Positions 22,270 through 34,716 of a DNA stretch of 64,000 nucleotides are shown here, piece after piece. This DNA comes from Paraphysomonas bandaiensis (taxonomy: Eukaryota > Chrysophyceae): NCBI GenBank assembly GCA_965644295.1, contig CBFFRP010000217.1:248001-312000 (forward strand), in the 5' to 3' direction. The notes beneath the pieces are model-generated. The model was not told the DNA's origin. It ran no database searches and was given only the letters and a program-made list of their open reading frames with translations. Both the position numbers and the translations under genes were made by a program. Each line of letters opens with the position of its first letter. The first letter of the stretch is position 1.

Positions 22270-25200
22270 ATGTCCAGTAGAAACAACTCTATCAGTAGAA
22301 ACAACTCTACCACCTCTACTCATAGGCCGAAAAGTGCCGTGTGTGGGACCAGACAGTCCAAGTCATCTAAATGCAAAAAGAACGTGACGTGGAATTCGTC
22401 GACACGCCCGGCCTCTGCAGTGAGGAAAAACACTAGCACCACACTAGGGATAGAGCCCACTGGAGCTTCTAGTAGCAAGACGAAGAGAAGTACTCGCCCG
22501 AAGTCTGCACAGCCGCGATCTCGAGACCTTGGAAATTTGAATTATTTCTTGGATGATTCTAATTTCGCTCCAAGGAAGAAGCATGATAGTAACGACGAGA
22601 CCGTTGTGTCCAATGAAGCAACGGATCGTTCCAGCACTCGTCAACCAGTAGTTGAGATAAATAAATCTTGCAAAGACTTGCGTAATGCATCTCTACGACG
22701 ACTCTCTTCTGTGTCCTCGATGCACAGAAGATCATCTCGTTCCCTTTCTCATATTGACAACCCAGAGAAATCTGATAGAGCGCTACGATCAATTTCCTAT
22801 ACGTTTTCTCGGCCTTCATCTGAAATTCCTTCAGATGATGCAAAGTTGAGAGCAACTGATTGCTGGAAAACTCTGGACAGCATACATATCTACCCATATT
22901 ACCGAAAGTGAGGAATATTAAGCTGTTTCAGTATGTGACATAATGATATTCAGGTTCTCGATACTTAATGAGGATCCCATAAGCCCCCATGTTAGTGATG
23001 ATTACACTGGTATTAATCCAACTCCTCCCCGTAACATCCTTACCTACACTCGGAATCGAGAGCCTGATATAGACGAGGATGAAGTTGAAGATAAGTGTGT
23101 GGCTCGTGAGGGATTTAGAAAACGGTACGCTGAAGTGTACGATCACATTCAGAGGGAAGCTACGATGGGGCGTCCTCCCCCTGCAGTCGATCACATTAAG
23201 GGTAGTGGGAAAACTTATAATATTTTCGACGACGATAGTATGGATTCTTTACAAGACATGTCGCCAAGAGAAGCTCTGATAAGAGAGATTGTCAGTCGGA
23301 ACCAGGTGCTAGTTTGTAAAGTTAAAGGACACATTGCCTTGCAAATTGAAGTATATATTTAATCTACCGACAAATTATTAATTTTTCTACTTTTACAGAT
23401 TCCTTTTGTTGTCCGCGAAATTCTTATGGATCAAGAGGCCGAGGAGGTTACATCCATTGATGTAGAAGGCCAGGGACTGGGGGACAGCAAGATGTGCTGT
23501 CTTGTACGATGTTTGCCATATTTCTCCAATGTTGTGAGCATCAACATAGCTGGTGAGGTCTCTTCCTTCGAAGAGAGATGGACGAAAATATATCTTCTTG
23601 ACTATCAATTCAACTTTGACTTAATTTGTCTTACGTAGGTAACCGTCTCACTGATGTGAGTATACAGCCCTTCTTGCATACTGTTCTTCAGCAACTACAC
23701 TGTGTAAGTCCCATCAGCATACATATCGGCACGATTGTGTAATGTGTATATATTGTATTTGCAGACGATGCTTGATATTTCGGATAATAAGATAGATAGC
23801 ATGAGCATTGATATATTGAAGGCTGACTTAAAGGTAGATGCGTAGTTGTTCAGCTGTATAGTCTTGCTGACTGCAGAATACAGGCAAATGACTGCGTGTT
23901 ACGTGAACTGAGACTACGTAAATCTGATATTGATGATACTGAATGTGAAGGTAGATACTAAATGTGATTTGTTATGTGTATTCTTTTCTGATGGAAAATA
24001 TGGGTGCTGCTGAGCAGAGATGATGCAATCTGTGATTGCTAATAAGTCGTTAACTTCGATTAATTTATCTGAAAATCAAATTGGGACGAAAGAGGTTATT
24101 TTGAATTCATTTTGCGCATTCATGTTTACCATATTTTGTAGGATTTGAATGCAGCTAACCCGTCGTTTACCACCGGTGCGGAAGCCATTGCAGAGATGCT
24201 TTTACAAAATCGCGTACTTACGGAGCTTGATATATCTTGGAATTCAATTCGGTATCGATGTTATTGTTACTCGTGTAGTTGCTGACTGGAAGATTGTATC
24301 TAGAGGAGAGTCGGCAATTGCGTTAGGTCAAAGTGTTTCTCAAAATAACACCCTGCGAGTAAGACGACATGTTATGTGTCTCGTTTCATACATTTACTTT
24401 CCTTACGCATTCAGATCCTTAATTTGGCCTACAATAACTTCAGTGATGAGGTGCGTGCCGATAAACCTTCGCTTTTTTGTAATTTTTTATCCAGGGAGCT
24501 CAGCAACTGGCTCACTCATTGAGGTTCAACGTTTCGCTTACTGATGTTGATATATCGTACAATAATCTCTCTTCCAAAACAGCGCTGGTATTCTCTTTAA
24601 TGTGGTTGTTTGTGTGGTCCGATTTTTGTATGCCTACGAGTACATATCTTACTTTGTTATCAATTGCATAGGTTTTTGGGCAGGTTCTCAGCACCAACCC
24701 GTCAATGTATCGGCTGAATTTCAACGGAAATTGCGCTGGCAGGATTGGTACAAGGGCGCTCATTCGTGCTGTACGGTATGGTTTCAGTTCATTGAATGGA
24801 TGTGTCGTTAATATATGAGTGACATAGTATGGCTGCTTCCGAAAGGCGAGTGCTAAAGGTTATTCTCGACAAAGCGAACACAACGTATGAGGACGACACC
24901 TTTGACAGATCCAATCCCTCTGGAAAATACGTATTAGATGTGTGTTGCCTCTCTGTGGTACGTTTTGTAGATGATGAAATATGCAGGTCGGAAACACCTA
25001 CGGATATACAGTAGCATGCATACTATATGAGCTGGCTAACACCAAGCCCGATGCTAAGTTCGTTAGTATTAAGCACGGAGTAAGGGTATGTCCTTCTGAT
25101 ACTTAGAATTACATTCCTTACATAGTACTTGGACAGAAGCCGAACATTTCTTCTGACCAAAGCAATGTGATGAATGACTATACCTGGAGAGAAGTAAAAC

Positions 25201-28200
25201 TAGTTCGGGGACCATCTGCCTCAGAGGCTTCGAAAGTAAAGTGGGCTGCAACACTTAAAGGTGTGAAATCTGCACATACCTATTTCCTCTCTCCATGATA
25301 CAAAATTCTGATTGTTCACATGAACCCTAGATTTAGAAACTGTGATGTTACCGAAGAGTCCAACTAAGCGTTTTGGGAGTCGGCCTTCGTCCACCAGGTC
25401 AAGAAGCAAGGCCAATTTTTCGGCTACTCCTACAAATCGAAGCACTCCGGCGACGGAAAAATATGACTCGAAACTGGTGGGTCGGCCTTTTAATCTCTGA
25501 GCTTATTCATTATGCTTATGCTAATTGACAGAGAGATGCTGTCGTGACAGTGTGCAAAAACTTTGACATGCATCCTGATGACGATACGTTGGATGCTCTC
25601 TGCGGTGAGTGGTACAGTTGTGTATACTGTTTCATTACGGTATATGTGTCCAGAACATATTAGCTCAATTCCAAACGACAACAAAAAAGAGTTATCTATA
25701 GTTCTTAAGGAGATATTCATAAAAGGTATTTATCAACAATATACGTCCATCTACTTTGATGTTACATTTTTTCAGTATTTCAGATGGTTTGGAAAAATTC
25801 GGAAGAGCACAAAACTAATATCGAAGCCGCTCAAAGAAGCAGTTCTTTGAAACGAATGCTGTCATTTACTGAGGACGACAAAGTGATGCATGTCGGCGAT
25901 GTAGCAAAAGCCATAAAACTCCTGGGTAAGTGTTTTATGTGTGTCAACAATCGAGTCGATGTAACATATGTAACCAGGTTGGAATGGTGCAGAAGTGGAG
26001 TCAAGGCAATATGCTCTTGCATTCAGTCTTGTAAAATGCGCGGATGTATTCAATGAAATGACTATTACGCGGGTACGTTATCACGGCTCCCTCTTAGCTT
26101 ATATTTGATTGTATGGCTAATAGGCGGATTTTGTTCGCCATATGTTTTTGAACTTCACAATGTCTTACGCCAGCCCCCCGGGGCCGCTAATTGATGACAA
26201 AACCGGATGTCCTTGGGAGGTATGATCATATTTCTCAGCATGGTATAGCAAGGTAACAAGAGATATTTTTCTAGGTACCCACCAGCGGGATACTTGCAGT
26301 GACATTTCATTGCACTGGAATGCCTCCCTCACAAGACGCCCTTGTATCTGAGGAGGCAATTGAAACTATGACCAATTCATGTGCTGGTAACCTTAGCCCC
26401 CCTTCCACTAACACGCCGACCAGAACACCGAAAGGAAAGGTTATGGACAGTAAAGTTGACACTTTAGGCGTGAATTTTTTACGGCATCGGCGTAGTTTGA
26501 AGTGAGTTTGTGCCTGCATATATTGCTTAAAATTCTCCCGCATGTATATATCACCTTATATTTTCTTTTACATTTTGTTTCAGACAAACATCTGATGCAC
26601 AGGCCCAAATCGATCGTGCTATTCTCAAGGAGTCTGTTAGTGATGAGGATTTTGTTGTCACATGCGATCAAGCTGAGGTAAATCCTGCAATGTGAACTGC
26701 TGTGCACTTAATTTCTCATGTGTTGCTATACACAGTCACTTTTGGTACAGTTTTTGAAGGATAATGAAACTCCAATAACACATGTGAGGTTTTATTTGTT
26801 ATGTGCATATTTCGTCGTGAAGTACCATGCTTACAGATCATGGAGACCATTTTACCACAGATTGCAACTTGTAAAGATGCATGCAGGTCCGAAGGAGGTC
26901 GTATTCTTGTGTTTTCGTGCTTACATTTTCTGCTACAGATTCCTGGCAAAGAATCTGACGTTTGAGCAGGTACTGCTTTTACTTATAGTTCACCTTCAGA
27001 GACGATTACTGACTTAATTTCAATAACTGTAGATATTGAATACACGTGACAGAATGCAGAATTTTTTCCGGGCGATTACTGGTGTCAGCACTGGGCACTA
27101 CTCACTTGATCTGAGCAAAAAAATGGACAGACTTGCGGGTAGATAATTAAATTGGTTTGAAGTTAGGGTTTTGATGTTGGCTTTTTCGCACAGCGAAGCG
27201 GTTAAGCGAGCAATGTAATTTGGAGAGATCGAAGCGGGCTTCGTGGACTGTAGCATACCTGAATACGTCTCAAAGCGGCCATAATGATGCTTTCAGGTGT
27301 GTGAAGACCTTTATGTAGTTCAAGAACTTTCGAGTTATGTGAATTACAGAAATGCTTCGTACAATTCTAAACCCTTTGTGCTGACGAGTTCATGGTTTGA
27401 GAGCTTACCAGAGGTACGATTCTGCTAGTAATTTGTTAATTTCTAAAATATGATCAGAATGGGAAGCTCAGATTTGATTTTGTTAACATGGAGAGGTAGA
27501 TAGCTGACAGATTTTGTGAACATCGATCGTGTAATGGTACAATATGTTCAGACCTGTACCTGGGCTAGAATGTGTATCTGATCACACTTTCAACCGGCTG
27601 ATGCGCATGTTCTTGTTCACGGACGAGGTGACGGGGGAAGTTGGAAGGGATATAAATCAAGCGGAGAATGAATGTACTGACAATGCCGCCGTTAGGTACG
27701 GCCAGTCACCTACATCCGTACCTATGCTTATTATTGGAATTTTATAGTGGCGAGCATTCTCGAAAAAATACACGGGTTGTAAAGCGCGACGAGCTCAGCC
27801 AGTTTTTACAAGCCCTTAAAGGTATTTTACTGTTATGTAACACTCACAGAATATGAATATACCTCAACAGATTCGAATTCGAATTCAATTAAAAGAAAAT
27901 CACAGCGTGAGGCGTCCAAAGTGTACTGGCAGTCCATTTTACAATCCACTGAAACGAAGTTCTATGAAAGGTAAGGCTTTCGTTGTATGTGTTTCTGCCA
28001 ATTAGTTTGCAAACAGCCATACACAGTTCTTGCTGGATAAGATCAAAGAGGCTAAACAAGCGATCATTGTTAGAAAGGGGTTGAAGCAGTCGACAAAAAC
28101 TACTGGTGGACCTGTGAAAAGTATCGATGACTACATAGTGGACCCTGAGAAGGCAGGTGAAGGAGATAAGGGGAAAGGAATGTCATTGCAAGAGCAGAAC

Positions 28201-29697
28201 GAGACAAAGAATCTTCATCAGCTGTACGTTACTAACATTCTACACATTACTCTCTTATTGCTATAACTCCTATACAGAGCTCTGTATTCGTTAATATATC
28301 GCGAAGCGAGGGCCAGACCAGTATACCTTGCGGAGGTTTTTTTCAGGTGATTCACCAGTCCATGCCGCGCCTATATTGCTCTTGTCACAACTCGTTGCAC
28401 GTGTATAAATAGTGTGGTCCCAGCAAAGCAAGCGAAGCCTGGCCTCCGTAGGTCCAGTAACCTCATAGCGGATAGTAAGACTCAGAATATCATCGATCAG
28501 GTACATGATAATTCATAATATTATGGTAGTGTTATCACTTATTTTATGTAGTGTTTACTCTTTTACGAAAACTTACGGGCTCTTGAAGTCTTACTTGTCT
28601 ACCAAGTCTATTTTTCAGTAGCACAGGTAGAGAAAATTCTCGATAGATTTCGTAGCCGGGGAGCTCCAAATAGCGTTCTTGTGGCATGTCTGCAAATGGT
28701 TTTCTCCCGCATTGTTGACCTGGACTGCCTACCTCAGTTAGTGAACTCTTTCCCCTCATCCCTAAAACAGGAAGTCATGCACAGGCTGGGTGTGTTAAAT
28801 GTATGGTGCCCAATGCATCCTGGTGGGTACCATGTCAGTGACTTGTATAACTGTGTTATGTATTATACGCTTTGCACTGGTATGACTAATAGTGCAGATG
28901 GTGTGTACAAATTCGATTTGGCATCTTGGGATCAACGCGAGGCTGCAAAGATTCTCTTTCGTTTAGCAGTGTTGGAACCCGGGGACAATCTTCTGTCTGA
29001 GATATATTATCCGTCATCAGCAGAAGAGGAGATCCCAGGATGGGTTCTTCCGCTGAACTGGACCACGGAGGTAAGCGGATATCCAATGTGGTGTCTAATT
29101 GGAAGCACGTAGCTAAATCTTGACCGAATGTCTAAATATGCAAAAGTAGAAGCAATATAGCAGCATGTCATTGATGCATGTGCAGGGGTGTGCTGCAGAA
29201 GCGATTGCGACACAGGGTATAGAGCAGTACCTGCGACTTGCGGAGGAAGAGGAGAGTAAACTCCCTCGGCATGGTATAGTGATGATAGAATACACATCGG
29301 ACCCCGAAAAGGGATGCACCAAGAACGAAGTGGAGCGACTTGCTATGTCCACGACAAGGCATGGATTAGCTTATATTTTTGATGTCCTAATTACTAATTT
29401 TGCAGGACGCTGGCATATTACTACGGTCGATTTATAGAAAATGCGGGTACCAGCAAGAAGAATAAAGCCAAAGTTATTCCGCAGTCGGCTGTCAAATTTG
29501 TTGGACCCAAGCTCCGCAAAATGACAAAGCATCTTCAAACGAAGATGTCGTTTACACGAGAACTATCCCGACTTGTCTCCCACAAAGACATTACGGAAGA
29601 TGATAAGAATGAGAATGAAGAAAAATATAATGTTCCTATACTTGCACTTAGACCTAGAAACGCAAGAGTGGTGACACCGATTGCCCAGGATTTGTAG
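22270..29697 (+). CDS. Large leucine-rich-repeat protein, 38 exons
   Basis: I traced 38 exons whose phases agree at every junction, giving about 1713 residues. First exons: 22270-22907, 22954-23305, 23399-23552, 23639-23703, 23765-23833; last exons: 28552-29070, 29186-29358, 29406-29697. Residues 1-330 are serine/arginine-rich and probably disordered. About 330-607 hold ribonuclease-inhibitor-type LRRs, with motifs such as LDISDNKIDSMS, INLSENQIG, LDISWNSIR, LNLAYNNFSDEGAQQLA and VDISYNNLSSK. The remaining 1100 residues have no repeats I can name. The C-terminal exons (about 1387-1713) include FDLASWDQREAAKILFRLAVLEPGDN, a helical region I cannot place. Such LRR arrays act as protein-binding scaffolds. 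The last intron is GC..AG. The 22270 ATG is the first in an open frame and fits. Confidence 0.8.
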
Positions 29698-31684
29698 TAT
29701 ATATAGTGTAGTTGTATTACTCTTTTTACAAGGTTGTTTTTGTTAAATATATGCATTTCTGCTGTGATTGCGTGTAAATAATCATGGTCATATAGATTTG
29801 CTGTTTCTAATTCATGAAATAAATACAGTGCCTTACTTTCATATTGTTAGTCAGTGTCATACATCAACTGGAAACATAGATTGTATTTTTATAATGAGCT
29901 ACACCTAGCCTGTAGCTATCAGGGCTGCGTATCAATTAATTGTCTATTATAACTGCAATTATTACTTGCTGTCTGAATTTCAGTTATTGCAATTAACTGC
30001 ATTAATTAACGCAGCCCTAGTAGCTATATGTCTCACAGTTTTATGTACGTCAAGAAGGAACGTAAATAGTGTTGGAAGATGGTGCTCTCAAGTTGTGGAA
30101 GTAAATTAATGGATAAATGGTACAGGCATTTAGGTATTGATGTATATATGTATATGCAAAAATGGATTGTGTATAATATGGTGTGGGTGGCACTTGCATG
30201 GTGGTAATTCGACGTGATACCATAGTAAGCATGTTATACACAATACAAGCATGATATCTAAGTATTAACGCCAAGGGTCTACAATTCATACACCAACTGA
30301 TATGTGATTGTCATCACCGCCTTTACAACACCTCATTAGAAGAAGGCACACTACTCTACTATAGTGTTAAATTAATGTACCGGTATGAGTATTTAAATTT
30401 ACTTCACAGTAAACATCTCATAATGCTCCACAGAAACACAATTCCGAAGCACTCTTAAATTAGAAAGAGAGAGTCAAGATTCGAATATTGAAAGCTCAGG
30501 ATTCGGAAGTCGAACGGTATTGTTGGAAGCCTATTGACTTCTACAAGGAATCGTTTTCCGTCCCAGCTGAGGATGTCCTATGAGCCATCGCCCAACCTTT
30601 ACCTTGTGGAGTCGTCTCAGTAAGCGTCTTAACTTCTTAGAGAGCACGCCAAAAGTCTATAGTAGATTCCATTTCTAGTATTAAGACCACATGACAACCA
30701 AACCCACTACTGCTTATAGCCCTCAACAAAGTCGGACTCGCACCTTTTCGTGGTGTTGTTTTGGGGGATAAGTACAGGAGTTCTCTCTCTGGGAAACTAA
30801 CGTGAGCCACAAACATAGTCAGCAGATATTCTTCTGCTCACTCATAGCCGAATGCTTGTGTGGTACAAGGGACACCAACAATAAGTGTCACTTGTCTATA
30901 TAGACGTCATTGGGCCCTGACGAATAAACAGGCATCCGGGAATGGGCCCGTCTGAAGGGCATCCGGGACAGGGCCCACCTGAAGGCAGGGTAACCAGGGT
31001 ATTGGGCTGCCTGCTGCTGAAGTCGAACATCCGGGATGTTTACCTTAAGAACTCAGAGCGGAAGTGGTTGCACCTTGATGCTTGCGGCGACGCACAAGCA
31101 GCTTCCGTAGCGTTAAATAGTAGGATAAAAAACGTGTGTACTAATTAGTTACAGGTAGAGGTCTAACCAGTTTAGCATTCATCTAGCTACTAGGTTGATG
31201 CAGGTTTTTAACTCCTATTGCTAATAACAAGACTTTCAATATATACTGCTTATAGCTAATAAAAATTCACCTCGCCTCATCCTATGAGCCATCATCGGTG
31301 GCGTCAGCATCACCATATTCATCCAGAATTAATCGTTCACACTATGTTTTAATTTAATCGAAACCCATTACGAACTGCTTAAATAAGTAGATTTAAAATT
31401 ATATGCTTATTTAACATTTAACCGTGATATTCATTGATACATACGTAGAATGAAAAATCATAATTCGCAATCTAGCTAATATAGCTAGAATTACATCAAG
31501 TATCGCAGTGTGCTAAACTATACCAAAAAATAAATACAATTTAATAATAATCGAAGTAGTAGTCTGCACGATGCATGCATGCAAATGATGTTACATAATA
31601 CAATCAACAGCCATAATATTCTTGTAACTACCACAGAGAATACATGGACTTTTCACCGCATAGACGGGTATGTGTATAACCGGT
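29698..31684. other. Spacer between the LRR and hybrid kinase genes
   Basis: About 2 kb. It includes the 3' untranslated regions of two converging genes, an imperfect inverted repeat around 29925-30015 (GCTGCGTATCAATTAATT against AATTAATTAACGCAGC), and the dispersed repeat at 30727-31240. No gene is supported. Confidence 0.6.
30727..31240 (+). repeat. Dispersed repeat family 2, copy A
   Basis: About 510 bp, similar to 62255-62661 in the same orientation. Shared blocks include GGGGGATAAGTAC, AGTCAGCAGATATT, CGCACAAGCAGCTT and GTAGCGTTAAATAGTAG. Inside it, a unit of about 30 bp (GGCATCCGGGA..GGGCCC) is present twice, at 30931 and 30960. No protein or terminal repeat is visible. Confidence 0.75.
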
Positions 31685-34084
31685 TTACCGCTGATCAAAG
31701 CAGCTAGGCGGCACGTGGTTAGCTACAAACTGCAAAAATTCCTGAGTGGTAAACGGCTTTGGCAAGAAAAAATTCATTCCTGATGAAATCGCTTTTTGTC
31801 GAGTTTCACTATCAGTATTGCTGGATGTGCCAATGACAACCTGTTGAGGAAGAGGAACTCCTTTATCCAAAGCTTCTTGCGCCTCCATTTGACGTAGGAG
31901 ACGTACAGCCTCTTTACCATTCATTACTGGCATTTGAATGTCTGTGAGTACCACGTCATAACGGTTATGTGCACCACGCTGTGTAATCTTTGCGAGCGCC
32001 TCCTTACCATCCCGAGCGGTGTCCACTACGCAGCCGAAGGAGCGAAGAGCTTTCGCTGTTATCTTTAGAGTCACTGCGGAGTCATCTACGAATAATATCT
32101 CCAGTGGACGATGAGGAGGAATGGAATGAGTGACGTCATGCATGTCGTTCTCTTCCGGGTTCGGAGGGGTACCACACGTCGGGAAATCAGGAGTATCAGC
32201 TAGATGTACGGGTGGTGCCCACAAATCTGCATCCTTGATTTTCCCATCAGGGGATGCAACAGGAACGGGCATGGGACTTGAGGCATCATATCTGCTGCCA
32301 GAACAGACAGCAGGAGGGGAGGGAATTGGCTCCGCAAGACGCTGTTCTTTTTGTACCCGAGAATCTTCTTCCCAGCTCTCCAGGGTCTTGTACTCGTCAA
32401 GACCAGGAATTCGACCGTAATAGCAAGTTTCATCTTCGCTAGTAGGAAATTCATTAGAAGTTGAGGAGTCGCTCATCACATCTGGAGATTTGTTAGCTTC
32501 CACTTTGTGTGGAATATAAGGGACAGCAAAGTAGACACACGCTCCGGGTTGACCCATGCCTTTGGATCTGACACCACATATTCCTCCAAGTTCTCTAACC
32601 CTCAACTGTAGACTCATGAGACCCATTCCGGTCCCTCCAGTAGTACATTCCGACTGATCTACAGGGAAGAACATCTTGTGGGACTTGTTGCTATCTAGGA
32701 CAGTCTCACCATTGTCCTCTACCTCGAACAGCACGTAGCACCTCTCCGAACTGCCATCTTTGAAGCAATCGCTATGACTAGGTATCTCCACAGTATATGC
32801 CCCTTTCTCAGAGGAGTAATACATGTCATGTTCAACTGCTGTACCAGGCCTTGATTGTAGTCCATCAACTACCTCACACAGCTTGACACGCACTGCTACT
32901 TCAGGGTTGGTTGATGATGCAAATTTCATAGCATTTGAAACCACACAAAGCAAGTTTTCGTTTAACCACAGTCTGTCAGTGTCCAATACTGGAAAACGTC
33001 GTAAGACTTCTGGCAGCTCTTCAAGCACAAGTGACACTTTGCTCCCATACAAGACATTAGCACAGTGGATAACCTTATCCAGTGTGTGTATAATATTTAT
33101 TCCTTCTAGATGAGGGGACAGGTCGATGCTGTTTTCGTACTTGGCTACATCCACTGCTCGGTTAATTTGCATAGACATGAAATTAAAGGATACATCGAGG
33201 TCATCAATCGAATCAAAGCACTCCTGTAGTATGGAATTAACAACATTAAGCGCATCATGATCGAACGACTTCGCGGGTGTGTTACTATCTGTGCCAACAA
33301 GGGTCTGAATGAAGTGGAACATCTTTGTCATACAAGATCGCTGGGTAATAAGTCCTGCACACATTGATTGAAGTGGTGTCCGGATATCATGAGCCATGTT
33401 GGCAATAATCTGAGATCGCTTCTTCTGTGCCTGCATGATTTCTCTATCAAAATGTGATGGAGTGCGAACGAGAAGTCGAGAAGAGGCCGGCAGAAGATCA
33501 TCTGATATAGAGCCCGACCAGGAAATATAACCGAACCTAGTCAGCAGAACTCCAACTGCTGAGGATATTAGTACGAACACCACAGTATAAATGGATCGGT
33601 CCAAAATTAATTGAATGAATAGCATCACAAAAGAAATAATCCAGGAAGACTGAATAGCAAGAGACGGTCGGCTGGGCAATAACATCCCTGAAAGAGGAGC
33701 CATAACAGTGACCCACAACGGCATGACACACTGTTGGATAGTCGTCGCATGACACACAAACTCCGCACGATTCCAAGCTAACAATGGTTGCATTGAACCA
33801 ATTGTTAGCAGGCTCAGAGCTATGGCATGGACAGGTTTGAGGCAGTTGATGAATGGCATCAAGACCTTCTCGTCTGCTATCTGAAAGCAGTAACGTATAC
33901 TAAACTCCGTTGAAAACAACACTATAGAGATGAACATCCCACTCGCATGGAGTAAAACTATTGGATCGAATACATCGATACACTGTTGTCTCTCTGCTAT
34001 GGGCTCTTTGGCGTATAGATGCAGATAGGAGACGCCTGCAGACCAGAGAGCCAAATACCCCGCATTGATATATAAACTCTGCAT
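31685..34084 (-). CDS. Membrane-bound hybrid histidine kinase
   Basis: Intronless, 799 residues. Residues 1-185 hold about six hydrophobic segments forming a membrane sensor region. HisKA has the H box IIANMAHDIRTPL with phospho-acceptor H232. The ATPase domain has the N box SNAMKFAS, the G1 box VEDNGE and the G2 box GTGMGLMSL (about 505). A proline/serine-rich linker leads to a receiver domain (660-790) with DD at 667-668, phospho-acceptor D715 (LTDIQMP), T753 and K776 (LPKPF). A signal would trigger autophosphorylation on H232 and transfer to D715, then to an HPt protein not seen here. There is no PAS or GAF domain, so the membrane part is the likely sensor. It is divergent from the ATG11-like gene. 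Confidence 0.93.
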   Translation of the reverse strand: MQSLYINAGYLALWSAGVSYLHLYAKEPIAERQQCIDVFDPIVLLHASGMFISIVLFSTEFSIRYCFQIADEKVLMPFINCLKPVHAIALSLLTIGSMQPLLAWNRAEFVCHATTIQQCVMPLWVTVMAPLSGMLLPSRPSLAIQSSWIISFVMLFIQLILDRSIYTVVFVLISSAVGVLLTRFGYISWSGSISDDLLPASSRLLVRTPSHFDREIMQAQKKRSQIIANMAHDIRTPLQSMCAGLITQRSCMTKMFHFIQTLVGTDSNTPAKSFDHDALNVVNSILQECFDSIDDLDVSFNFMSMQINRAVDVAKYENSIDLSPHLEGINIIHTLDKVIHCANVLYGSKVSLVLEELPEVLRRFPVLDTDRLWLNENLLCVVSNAMKFASSTNPEVAVRVKLCEVVDGLQSRPGTAVEHDMYYSSEKGAYTVEIPSHSDCFKDGSSERCYVLFEVEDNGETVLDSNKSHKMFFPVDQSECTTGGTGMGLMSLQLRVRELGGICGVRSKGMGQPGACVYFAVPYIPHKVEANKSPDVMSDSSTSNEFPTSEDETCYYGRIPGLDEYKTLESWEEDSRVQKEQRLAEPIPSPPAVCSGSRYDASSPMPVPVASPDGKIKDADLWAPPVHLADTPDFPTCGTPPNPEENDMHDVTHSIPPHRPLEILFVDDSAVTLKITAKALRSFGCVVDTARDGKEALAKITQRGAHNRYDVVLTDIQMPVMNGKEAVRLLRQMEAQEALDKGVPLPQQVVIGTSSNTDSETRQKAISSGMNFFLPKPFTTQEFLQFVANHVPPSCFDQR

Positions 34085-34716
34085 GTTAATGATCGATAGG
34101 AAGGGACACCCATACGATAAACTACTCGATATGACTATGAATCACTGCGATGAGCTGAGCTGATAATGTGAGATCGAGTCGCTTCACTGTCTACCTAACA
34201 CTGAAAGTTATGAGCTGACGTGACATACATACATACGCAACTTGACTTTCTAAAGGAATTGAGGGAACATACGTAGATATACGAGGGAATATACAGTATA
34301 CCATTCCCATCGGTTCATGTGCTGTCCACTGCTGTTTATCATACAGAACAATTTTATCATATGAAAAAATACGTAAAGAGTAGAACGTCTAGTACATTCC
34401 ATCTTATGATCTGCTGATGATGATAATTGACGTGGCGGATGGAAATCCGGTTTGTGACGTACTGAATGCGTACAAGATAATTTTCTGATAAAATTCTGTA
34501 ATGAGGACATCACGAGCAGCAGATCTTAAGCTGATCCAGGAAATGTCCTGATGAATATCCATCTTCCTCTTCTGCCTGTGTGATTGAGGTGTTGATGTAT
34601 GTAGTATGTATGTATGTATGTATGTATGTGTGTGTGTGACTATCTCTGTATATACATAGCAGTCGAGTGCATATCTTTGAGTTATAAATACCTGGAAACA
34701 TAATCAGAATCTAGAG
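34085..34716. promoter_or_regulatory. Divergent upstream region with a GTAT simple repeat
   Basis: About 630 bp between the starts of the hybrid kinase (minus) and the ATG11-like gene (plus). It holds a short GTAT/TG repeat at about 34596-34638 and AT-rich stretches. No specific control site can be named. Confidence 0.4.
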
